From contig CAUFRY010000031.1 of the NCBI GenBank assembly GCA_959028445.1, forward strand, positions 1 through 25,213: a stretch of DNA of 25,213 bases, given 5' to 3'. The DNA comes from an uncultured Collinsella sp. Lineage in GTDB: Bacteria > Actinomycetota > Coriobacteriia > Coriobacteriales > Coriobacteriaceae. Each line of letters starts with the position of its first letter. Position 1 is the first letter of the stretch. Positions 10,124 to 16,370 of this stretch are shown here, piece by piece. Under the pieces are notes generated by a model that worked only from the letters and a program-made list of their open reading frames with translations, did not search any database and was not told where the DNA came from. Made by a program: the position numbers and the translations under genes.

Positions 10124-10248
10124 GCAGGATCTGAGGGCTGACCTTCGCGGACGTCCTCGGACATGAAAGAACCCCCGCTGCGCACTACGTGCGGCGGGGG
10201 TTCTTTCGTCCTGCGGAGTGTCCGCGAAGGTCAGCCCTCAGATCCTGC
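10124..10248 (+). terminator. nifJ terminator nested inside perfect 29-bp inverted arms
   Basis: Inner hairpin: GAAAGAACCCCCGC (10165-10178) pairs with GCGGGGGTTCTTTC (10194-10207), with CGCAC/GTGCG pairing in the loop, a strong rho-independent terminator with a U-rich 3' arm. Outer arms: bases 10124-10152 are perfectly complementary to 10220-10248, separated from the inner stem by 12 unpaired bases on each side. The whole 125-base element folds back on itself directly after the nifJ stop codon. Confidence 0.9.
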
Positions 10249-10768
10249 TACGACTATGTCCTCGGATTGTGTGGGCGGATGACGGATGTGGTTGGTCGGG
10301 TATTCCGTCCCCTTCGCTGTTTCGTGGCTTTGCCGCGAAACCTCGCGCCACTTTGGGGATGGATGGGGGACTTGGCTGTTGTCGCCTTTTCGGAGCCCTT
10401 CTTTATTCCTTATGCTGGATGAAAAGCCCCTTGTTTTTGCAGGGGTGCATACTCGACTTATAAGTGCATAGAATCTCGTATAGCGCGAGTAAGATATTGC
10501 GCTGTCCGTTTTGTGTTTAGCAGAGATGTAGTTTGCATAATCCGACATAATCCTCGCTGCATTTAAATAAAGTTGCACGTAAATGGCGTAGATATGTCTG
10601 AGCTGGTGTTCTGTACGCTGAGCGGATAAAAACGACCGTTCACCGTTCAACTATTTTCAAAATGAATAAAATGAGCGATAAAGAGAATATAAACCTTAAT
10701 AAACTCGCGTATCGCACGGACGCGGGTTATTAATGGGTTGTAGGCCTTTTACAGAAAGGATTCCAGCA
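10249..10768 (+). promoter_or_regulatory. arcC upstream region with direct repeats
   Basis: A 520-base gap with no convincing gene. A weak hairpin lies at 10423-10446 (AAGCCCC, loop, AGGGGT). The sequence becomes AT-rich from about 10440, as expected for a regulated promoter region. It holds a direct repeat CATAATCC at 10536-10543 and 10546-10553 (10-bp period, one helix turn) and a contiguous tandem ACCGTTC-ACCGTTC at 10635-10648. Possible -10 boxes are GATAAA (10677-10682) and TATAAA (10688-10693). AATGAATAAA at 10661 resembles half of an ArgR box, a weak hint only. Confidence 0.35.
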
Positions 10769-11731
10769 ATGTCTAAGCCTCTTGGCAAGCCCGATCGTAT
10801 TGTCGTCGCCCTTGGCGGCAACGCCCTCGGCAACAACCCCGTCGAGCAGATCGAGGCCGTGAGCAACACCGCCCACGCTCTCCTTGGTCTCATCGAGCAG
10901 GGCAACGAGATCATCATCACCCATGGCAACGGCCCGCAGGTCGGCATGATCCAGAACGCCTTCGCCGCTGCCCACGATGCCATCGGTACCCCCGAGATGC
11001 CGCTGCCCGAGTGCGGCGCCATGTCCCAGGGCTACATTGGTTATCACCTGCAGCAGGGCATCGGCCGCGAGATGCACAAGCGCTATAAGCGTTGGCACGC
11101 CGCCACCGTCGTCACCCAGATCGAGTGCGACCCCGACGATCCCGCGTTCAAGAACCCGACCAAGCCGATCGGCCCCTTCTACACCGAGGAGCAGGCCAAG
11201 GAGTTCATGGCCGAGGATCCCTCCAAGGTCTTCGTCGAGGATTCCGGCCGCGGCTGGCGTCGCGTCGTCGCTTCCCCCGATCCCAAGAAGATCGTCGAGG
11301 CTGACTCCATCCTCAACCTGCTCGACAACGAGTTCATCGTCATCGCCTGCGGTGGCGGCGGCATCCCCGTCGTCCGCGACTACGAGAACAAGGGCTGCTA
11401 CAAGGGCGTTCCCGCCGTCATCGACAAGGACCTGGGCGGCGAGCTGCTGGCCGAGGACTGCGACGCCGACGTCCTGTTCCTGCTGACCGCCGTTGAGCAT
11501 GTCGCCATCAACTTTGGCAAACCCAACCAGGAGGAGCTCGAGGACATCACCGCCGACGAGGCCGAGCGCCTGGCCGACGAGGGCCAGTTCGGCAAGGGTT
11601 CCATGGAGCCCAAGGTTCGCGCTGCCATCAAGTTCGCGCGTTCCCGCAAGGGCCGCACCTGCATCATCGGCGCCCTGGACAAGGCCGCCGAGACCATGGC
11701 TGGCCTCTCTGGTACCCGCATTCACGAGTAG
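10769..11731 (+). CDS. arcC: carbamate kinase
   Basis: Transfers phosphate from carbamoyl phosphate to ADP, giving ATP, CO2 and ammonia; the energy-yielding last step of fermentative breakdown of arginine, agmatine or ureides. The 320 residues match the family length, and all family motifs are present: GGNAL (16-20), HGNGPQVG (52-59), KPIGPFY (132-138), GRGWRRVVASPDPKKIVE (161-178), CGGGGIPVV (194-202), VIDKD (218-222) and GKGSMEPKV (276-284). The ATG follows GAAAGGA at 10754-10760. Codon use is highly biased, suggesting strong expression. It is monocistronic: a long upstream region and a terminator at 11797. No arginine deiminase or carbamoyltransferase is nearby, so its substrate source must lie elsewhere or be linked to the permease/amidohydrolase unit further right (inference). 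Confidence 0.96.
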   Translation: MSKPLGKPDRIVVALGGNALGNNPVEQIEAVSNTAHALLGLIEQGNEIIITHGNGPQVGMIQNAFAAAHDAIGTPEMPLPECGAMSQGYIGYHLQQGIGREMHKRYKRWHAATVVTQIECDPDDPAFKNPTKPIGPFYTEEQAKEFMAEDPSKVFVEDSGRGWRRVVASPDPKKIVEADSILNLLDNEFIVIACGGGGIPVVRDYENKGCYKGVPAVIDKDLGGELLAEDCDADVLFLLTAVEHVAINFGKPNQEELEDITADEAERLADEGQFGKGSMEPKVRAAIKFARSRKGRTCIIGALDKAAETMAGLSGTRIHE

Positions 11732-11753
11732 TCTCTACTCTGTTGCCTCTCTC

Positions 11754-11829
11754 GTGGGCGCCAGGCAAAGCGCCCACAAACTAGCCTCTCTTCATGAGCT
11801 CCGCAGTCCGCTCCGACTGCGGAGCTTTT
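11754..11829 (+). terminator. arcC terminator (two hairpins)
   Basis: A first hairpin GTGGGCG/CGCCCAC (11754-11760 with 11771-11777) is followed by a strong one: AGCTCCGCAGTC (11797-11808) pairs perfectly with GACTGCGGAGCT (11815-11826), with a six-base loop and a following TTTG. It is placed correctly after the arcC stop codon. Confidence 0.8.
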
Positions 11830-11854
11830 GCTATTGAGGTAGCTGTTCATGAAA

Positions 11855-11905
11855 CCCGGCACTTGGGGACGTTCCCTTTCTGCCGGCAGCTTGGGACAGT
11901 CCTTA
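11855..11905. repeat. dispersed intergenic repeat, copy 2
   Basis: Two tandem units, CCCGGCACTTGGGGACGTTCC and GCCGGCAGCTTGGGACAGTCC (starting 11855 and 11882), closely matching copy 1 at 6121-6170 in sequence, unit number and spacing. It belongs to a larger repeat region that runs to 12036. Confidence 0.75.
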
Positions 11906-11985
11906 AAGGTAGCTTCTGACAGCTGGGAATGGGCCTATTCGTCCGCCCATGAGCGGCATCCGCAAGGGCTGTCCACAGTGGCTGG

Positions 11986-12036
11986 TCATTTATGTCTGTC
12001 CCCAATGACCACTCATTTAAGTCTGTCCCCAATGAC
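11986..12036. repeat. tandem 24-bp direct repeat with GTCTGTCCCCAATGAC
   Basis: TCATTTATGTCTGTCCCCAA plus TGAC at 11986-12009 is repeated with one change at 12013-12036. Read on the minus strand it contains TTGGGGACAGAC, so it is the inverted counterpart of the GGGGAC repeats at 11855. The last base overlaps the stop codon of the minus-strand gene that ends at 12036. Between the two repeat blocks lies a small ATGGGC/GCCCAT hairpin. Confidence 0.75.
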
Positions 12037-13037
12037 TAGTAGTAGGCCCACATGGCTTCGACTTCGTTGAGGACCTCTACGACGCCCCAGCGACGGGCGC
12101 TGCGGCTGGCCGAGTTGGGGTCGTAGACGCCAATCTGGTCGGCATCGTCGATGCCGTAGAGCACGATGTAGTGGCCTACGTTGGTAAACGTACCGGGGCG
12201 CACTGCGGCGATGACGGGCGCACCCGAGCGAAGTGCTTGAGTAATCGATTCGCGATCGTTATAGAGCTGTGTTCCGTTGAGCCCCAGCTGCCACGCACCG
12301 CCTGTCATAAACGACCACTCGGTGGCACCAGTGGGGGCGTAGTTGCCGGCTTCGGCCAGCGCGCATATATCGACCGGCGTCTTATCGGTATGGCCGGTCT
12401 TAAAGATATAGACCATGGTGAGGCAGGTAGGACCGCAAGCGTTTTCGCGAATAGTGCCACCGGCATAGGGCAGCTCCGACCATGCGGGGTCAATTTGGTA
12501 GATGTGGGGCATGGTGCCGGCCTCCCATTGCGAGCGTGGGGTCGAGAACGCAAAGGAGTAACCGGGCGCGACGGGAGCTTTAAGCAGCTTGTCCTCGGCA
12601 GTGGGCTCAAGACCGGCTGATCCGTGGGAGATACAGGATCCCAAAAACACAAAGACGAGGCAGGCGGCGATGGAGCAAAGCGCAAGGCGTAGGCGGCGGG
12701 CCGGAAGCGCGTGGCTTGTGGTGTGCGACGCGGGGTGAGGGGAGGAATTGCCGCGATCGCGTTGAGGTCGCGAAAAGGAACGCTTGACGTAGTAGTCGGT
12801 CTTACGGCGATCGTAGCGGCGTGGCTGCGATGTGTCGGTCTGACGTTGGCGTGTGCTCGTACTCACGCGGTCTGACTGCTGCACGGTACGGCTTTGCTGC
12901 CGCGAAGAAGCCCCGGGCTGCTCTTGGGGGCGCTGCGGGTTGTCGTTGTCGGAGGTGCTTCTGGGCGTTGGCGTGGTGCGGCCGGCAAGGCGCACGCTTT
13001 GTGGCCGTTGGTCGCCGTCATTGTATCCGTATGCCAT
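12036..13037 (-). CDS. membrane-anchored C39-like cysteine peptidase family protein
   Basis: A 333-residue protein. Residues 1-113 are hydrophilic, rich in Gln, Arg, Ser, Thr and Pro (disordered). A single membrane helix follows (about 116-135), then an extracellular C39-like (Peptidase_C39_2) domain. The papain-type catalytic residues fit: Cys201 in ACGPTCLTMVY, His289 in VGHYIVLYG, and Asp306 in VYDPNS. The helix ends in LGSC, similar to a lipobox, but the long N-terminal tail favours a signal anchor over a lipoprotein. The ATG at 13037 is preferred, with AAGG eight bases upstream; a GTG at 13046 lies too close to that site. It stands alone on the minus strand. The function could be cell-wall or surface-protein processing; the substrate is unknown. 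It is not linked to the peptide cluster at 3004-5131, so a role in leader cleavage there would be speculation. Confidence 0.82.
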   Translation of the reverse strand: MAYGYNDGDQRPQSVRLAGRTTPTPRSTSDNDNPQRPQEQPGASSRQQSRTVQQSDRVSTSTRQRQTDTSQPRRYDRRKTDYYVKRSFSRPQRDRGNSSPHPASHTTSHALPARRLRLALCSIAACLVFVFLGSCISHGSAGLEPTAEDKLLKAPVAPGYSFAFSTPRSQWEAGTMPHIYQIDPAWSELPYAGGTIRENACGPTCLTMVYIFKTGHTDKTPVDICALAEAGNYAPTGATEWSFMTGGAWQLGLNGTQLYNDRESITQALRSGAPVIAAVRPGTFTNVGHYIVLYGIDDADQIGVYDPNSASRSARRWGVVEVLNEVEAMWAYY

Positions 13038-13392
13038 TCGAATCACCTTGCCTCATGTGTAACTTGTCTATCCTACATAAAAAGATGCACGACACATGGG
13101 TATGTGCGCCAAAAGCCTGACAAATGGTATGAACGTTGCCGCGCCGCGCGCCAAGCGTCACGGCAACAGGTCTTCAAAAGCAGACAAGATGAAAGCGTCC
13201 AAGACGAATGACGTCTCCCGCCGTTCGTCCCAAAAACGGTGCCGCTCGTTTTGCAGTTCTGCCTTCGGTCGAGCTGCGAGCGGAGCTGCTGCGCCAAGGC
13301 CGTATCTTAAAGCCATGGAATAAAAGCGCGCGGCAAAACAGACCGCGCAAGGGGTGACGTCAAGGGGCGTCAAAAAGGAAAGGAGGGGAACA
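13038..13392. promoter_or_regulatory. divergent intergenic region between peptidase and APC permease
   Basis: A 355-base region that must hold promoters for both flanking genes. Hairpins: GTTGCCG/CGGCAAC (13135-13141 with 13161-13167), GCGCGG/CCGCGC (13328-13333 with 13343-13348), and TGACG/CGTCA just before the permease ribosome site. A possible -10, TATCTT, lies at 13303-13308. A frame of 75 basic residues (13096-13323) is open, but it lacks a ribosome site and protein-like character; I do not call it. Confidence 0.4.
13220..13249 (+). promoter_or_regulatory. candidate LytTR-type direct-repeat operator
   Basis: GCCGTTCGT (13220-13228) and GCCGCTCGT (13241-13249) are direct repeats with one difference, starting exactly 21 bp apart (two helix turns). 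LytTR regulators typically bind pairs of roughly 9-bp direct repeats with this spacing. Two LytTR regulators are encoded downstream (17795 and 23700). The site is about 145 bases before the APC permease start. Confidence 0.4.
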
Positions 13393-14844
13393 ATGGCGGA
13401 CAAGAATGCAGAAGTTGCAGTCGAGGATAACGGCGGTATGAAGAAAACGCTTTCGCTCTGGAACTTCTTCACCATCGGTTTCGGTGCCATTATCGGTACC
13501 GGTTGGGTTCTGCAGGTCGGCGACTGGATGGTCGTGGGCGGCGGTCCCGTTCCCGCTATGATCGCATTCCTCTTGGGTGCAATCTTCCTCGTGCCCGTCG
13601 GAGCTGTTTTCGGTGAGCTCACGGCTGCTATCCCCATCTCGGGCGGCATCGTCGAGTATGTCGATCGTAGCTTTGGCCGTACGCTGAGCTACATCACCGG
13701 ATGGCTTTTGGCTCTGGGCAACGGTATCCTGTGCCCGTGGGAGGCCATCGCCATTTCGACCCTCGTGTCCGAGATGTTCGGCAGCCTGCCTGGTCTTGAG
13801 TGGCTGCGCGCCGTCAAGCTCTACACCATCCTGGGCGCCGACGTTTACCTGTTCCCGACGCTGATCGCGCTCGGCTTTGCAGCCTACGTCATCTTCCTCA
13901 ACTTCCGCGGTGCCAGCTCGGCCGCCAAGCTCCAGGCCTTCCTGACCAAGGCCCTGCTCTGCGGCATGCTGCTCGCCATGGGCGTCTCGCTGTTCACCGG
14001 CTCGCCGGACAACGCCATGCCCGTGTTCTCCCAGGTCACCGGCGCTGGCGGCGGCAAGGCCGCTACCGAGGGCGCCAGCCTGTTCGCCGGCATCGTGTCG
14101 GTCCTGGTTCTGACTCCGTTCTTCTATGCCGGTTTCGACACCATTCCTCAGCAGGCTGAGGAAGCAGCCGAGGGCCTCAACTGGAACAAGTTCGGCAAGA
14201 TCATCTCCCTGGCCCTGCTGGCCGCCGGCGGCTTCTACATGGTCTGCATCTACTCGTTCGGCACCATCCTCGACTGGCATGAGTTTGTTAAGAGCCCGGT
14301 TCCCGCGCTTGCCTGCCTCAAGGGCATCAACATGCTTCTGTACCTGGCCATGCTCGTCATCGCCACGCTTGGACCCATGGGCCCGATGAACTCCTTCTAC
14401 GGCGCCACGAGCCGCATCATGCTCGCCATGGGCCGCAAGGGCCAACTGCCCGAGAAGTTCGCCGAGGTCGACCCCAAGTCCGGCGCTCCCAAGCTCGCCT
14501 GCGTCGTTCTGGGCGTTATCACCGTCATCGGTCCGTTCCTGGGCAAGAACATGCTCATCCCTCTGACCAACGTGTCGGCTCTCGCCTTCATTTTCTCCTG
14601 CGGTATGGTCGCCCTCGCCTGCCTGCGCATGCGCTTCACCGAGCCCGACCTGCCTCGTCCCTACGAGGTGCCCGGCGGCAAGTTTGGCATCGGCCTCGCT
14701 ATCGCTGCCTGCGCCATCATCATCGGCCTGCTCGTGATTCCGTTCTCTCCCGCCTCCCTCAACATGGTGGAGTGGAGCATCGTGATCGGCTGGTTGGCTA
14801 TTGGCCTGGCCCTCATGGCTTTCACCAATTCCCGCAAAAAGTAA
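13393..14844 (+). CDS. APC-superfamily amino acid permease
   Basis: A 483-residue integral membrane transporter with about 12 hydrophobic helices and the family's first-helix motif (GFGAIIGTGW, residues 29-38), in which the backbone around the Gly residues binds the substrate amine and carboxylate. A further family-like segment is FFYAGFDTIPQQAEEA, corresponding to helix 6 and the following loop. It probably imports an amino acid or related amine by proton symport or exchange; the substrate cannot be read from sequence. The ATG at 13393 follows AGGAGGGG at 13381-13388. No convincing terminator separates it from the amidohydrolase gene, 131 bases downstream, so the two are likely co-expressed: uptake followed by hydrolysis. 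Codon bias is strong. Confidence 0.92.
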   Translation: MADKNAEVAVEDNGGMKKTLSLWNFFTIGFGAIIGTGWVLQVGDWMVVGGGPVPAMIAFLLGAIFLVPVGAVFGELTAAIPISGGIVEYVDRSFGRTLSYITGWLLALGNGILCPWEAIAISTLVSEMFGSLPGLEWLRAVKLYTILGADVYLFPTLIALGFAAYVIFLNFRGASSAAKLQAFLTKALLCGMLLAMGVSLFTGSPDNAMPVFSQVTGAGGGKAATEGASLFAGIVSVLVLTPFFYAGFDTIPQQAEEAAEGLNWNKFGKIISLALLAAGGFYMVCIYSFGTILDWHEFVKSPVPALACLKGINMLLYLAMLVIATLGPMGPMNSFYGATSRIMLAMGRKGQLPEKFAEVDPKSGAPKLACVVLGVITVIGPFLGKNMLIPLTNVSALAFIFSCGMVALACLRMRFTEPDLPRPYEVPGGKFGIGLAIAACAIIIGLLVIPFSPASLNMVEWSIVIGWLAIGLALMAFTNSRKK

Positions 14845-14975
14845 CGCCTAGCCGGGGCGGATCGGGTGCGTGGGGCCCTCTCTCCCGCGCACCGAACCCG
14901 GCACCACTTGGGTAGCTTTGTGAGGCCTTAACCCAACACGGCCTCGCCCACTATATGGATCCATAAGGAGGAACC
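14845..14975 (+). promoter_or_regulatory. permease-amidohydrolase spacer with hairpins and strong ribosome site
   Basis: Contains GAGGCC/GGCCTC (14922-14927 with 14940-14945) without a T-run, a 12-bp palindrome TATGGATCCATA (14954-14965), and AAGGAGGAACC directly before the ATG. The hairpins may adjust expression of the second gene relative to the permease. Confidence 0.45.
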
Positions 14976-16253
14976 ATGTCCACTAAGTATGCAATCGTTG
15001 GCGGCAAGCTCATCGACGGTACCGGTGCCGAGCCGGTCGAGAACTCCCTCGTTCTCGTCGACGACAACGGCAAGATCGAGTACGCCGGCACTATGCAGGA
15101 CCTTCCCGAGGGCGTTGAGGTCATCGACGCCGCCGGCAAGACCGTCCTTCCCGGCCTGATCGACACCCATCTGCACTTCTCGGGCAACCTGACCGACGAT
15201 GATACCGATTGGGTCATGCAGCCGCTCCTCGAGAAGCAGGCCGTCGCCGTCAAGCAGGCCTACGACTGCCTCACTCACGGCCTCACCACTGTCTGCGAGA
15301 TCGGCCGCTTTGGTATCCAGATCCGTGACTGCATCGACAAGGGCGTCTTTAAGGGCCCGCGCGTTCTGGCCACCGGCCTCGGCTTCTGCCGCGTTGCCGG
15401 CCACGGTGACTCCCACCACTGCACCCAGGAGCTCAACAAGGAATCCCATCCCTGGGGCGACCAGGTCGACGGTCCTTGGGATCTGCGCAAGGCCGTCCGT
15501 CGTCGCCTGCGCGAGAACCCCGATGCCATCAAGATCTGGGCTACCGGTGGCGGCATCTGGCGCTGGGACTCCGGTCGCGACCAGCACTATTGCTCCGAGG
15601 AGATCCAGGCCGTAGTCGAAGAGGCAAAGATGGTCGGCATCCCCGTGTGGAGCCACTGCTACAACAACCACGCCGCTGCCTACGATTCCGTTCGCTTTGG
15701 CTGCGAGCAGCTGATTCACGGCTTCGATATCGATGAGCGCACCATGGACCTCATGGCCGAGCAGGGCACCTTCTTCACCCCGACGATCGCCTTCCTGCCC
15801 ACCTGGTACGCCACCTATCCGCCCGTCTACGTCCCCGAGCTGCACGACAAGTACGAGGGCACCCTGGTCGAGAAGGAGCTGCAGCGCAACTACGACTGCC
15901 TGCGCGAGGCCAAGAAGCGCGGCGTCGTCATGACGATCGGCTCCGACTCCTTCTCCTTCGTCACCCCGTACGGCACCTGCTCCATCGAGGAGATGTACGA
16001 GTTCGTCGACAAGATCGGCTTCACCCCGGTCGAGACCATCACCTGCGCCACCCTCAACGGTGCCAAGATGTGCCACATCGAGGACGAGACCGGTTCCATC
16101 GAGGCCGGCAAGTGCGCCGACCTGCTGGTCGTCAACGGTGACGTCGCCGCCGACATCCACGTGCTCAACACCGACAACATGGACGTCATCATGAAGGACG
16201 GCTGGATCGTCGAGGCGGGCACCTTTGGCGAGGCCAACAAATACAGCGCCTAA
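14976..16253 (+). CDS. metal-dependent amidohydrolase (imidazolonepropionase-related, COG1228 type)
   Basis: A 425-residue cytoplasmic hydrolase of the amidohydrolase superfamily. Metal ligands are visible: H65 and H67 in DTHLHF, a lysine at 186 (KIWATGGG) in the position of the bridging carboxylated lysine, H227 in WSHCYN, H248 in IHGF, and D324 in GSDS. The N- and C-terminal strands form the usual small beta domain (IVGGKLIDGTG; GSIEAGKCADLLVV). Relatives hydrolyse cyclic amides or Xaa-Pro dipeptides; the overall pattern is closest to the imidazolonepropionase and related amidohydrolase/prolidase group. The true substrate is not known. The upstream APC permease suggests it acts on an imported amino acid derivative. 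If the product enters a carbamoyl pathway, the nearby carbamate kinase would harvest the energy, but no carbamoyltransferase is present here. It ends in a terminator at 16312. Confidence 0.88.
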   Translation: MSTKYAIVGGKLIDGTGAEPVENSLVLVDDNGKIEYAGTMQDLPEGVEVIDAAGKTVLPGLIDTHLHFSGNLTDDDTDWVMQPLLEKQAVAVKQAYDCLTHGLTTVCEIGRFGIQIRDCIDKGVFKGPRVLATGLGFCRVAGHGDSHHCTQELNKESHPWGDQVDGPWDLRKAVRRRLRENPDAIKIWATGGGIWRWDSGRDQHYCSEEIQAVVEEAKMVGIPVWSHCYNNHAAAYDSVRFGCEQLIHGFDIDERTMDLMAEQGTFFTPTIAFLPTWYATYPPVYVPELHDKYEGTLVEKELQRNYDCLREAKKRGVVMTIGSDSFSFVTPYGTCSIEEMYEFVDKIGFTPVETITCATLNGAKMCHIEDETGSIEAGKCADLLVVNGDVAADIHVLNTDNMDVIMKDGWIVEAGTFGEANKYSA

Positions 16254-16294
16254 ACTACCGTTCATCGACGACTGGATGTAAAACACAGTATTTG

Positions 16295-16309
16295 ATTGCA
16301 TAATGCAAT
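16295..16309. promoter_or_regulatory. perfect palindrome ATTGCAT-A-ATGCAAT, candidate operator
   Basis: A 7+1+7 perfect palindrome between the amidohydrolase and the LytS-like kinase gene. It overlaps CATAAT, a possible -10 element. It could bind a dimeric regulator controlling the kinase/regulator operon. Confidence 0.35.
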
Positions 16310-16311
16310 GG

Positions 16312-16337
16312 AGAGGGTCGCTTGCGGCCCTCTTTAT
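16312..16337 (+). terminator. amidohydrolase terminator
   Basis: AGAGGGTCGC (16312-16321) pairs with GCGGCCCTCT (16324-16333) with one G-U pair; the innermost pairs must open to leave a loop. TTTATT follows. It lies 58 bases after the stop codon and before the kinase gene. Confidence 0.7.
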
Positions 16338-16370
16338 TGCTATGGGTGCGATAGATAAAAGGGGATGACG

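Noticed and set aside
10730..11725. Long antisense frame opposite arcC
   Set aside because: Same codon-bias shadow; the sense frame has all carbamate kinase motifs.
12036..13037. C39-like protein as leader peptidase for the peptide cluster
   Set aside because: It lies 7 kb away among core genes with core codon use, and the precursors have no Gly-Gly site.
13096..13323. 75-residue basic frame upstream of the APC permease
   Set aside because: No ribosome site, composition looks random, and the region holds hairpins and operator-like repeats.
14928..16301. Long antisense frame opposite the amidohydrolase
   Set aside because: Shadow of the biased sense codons; no protein-like features.
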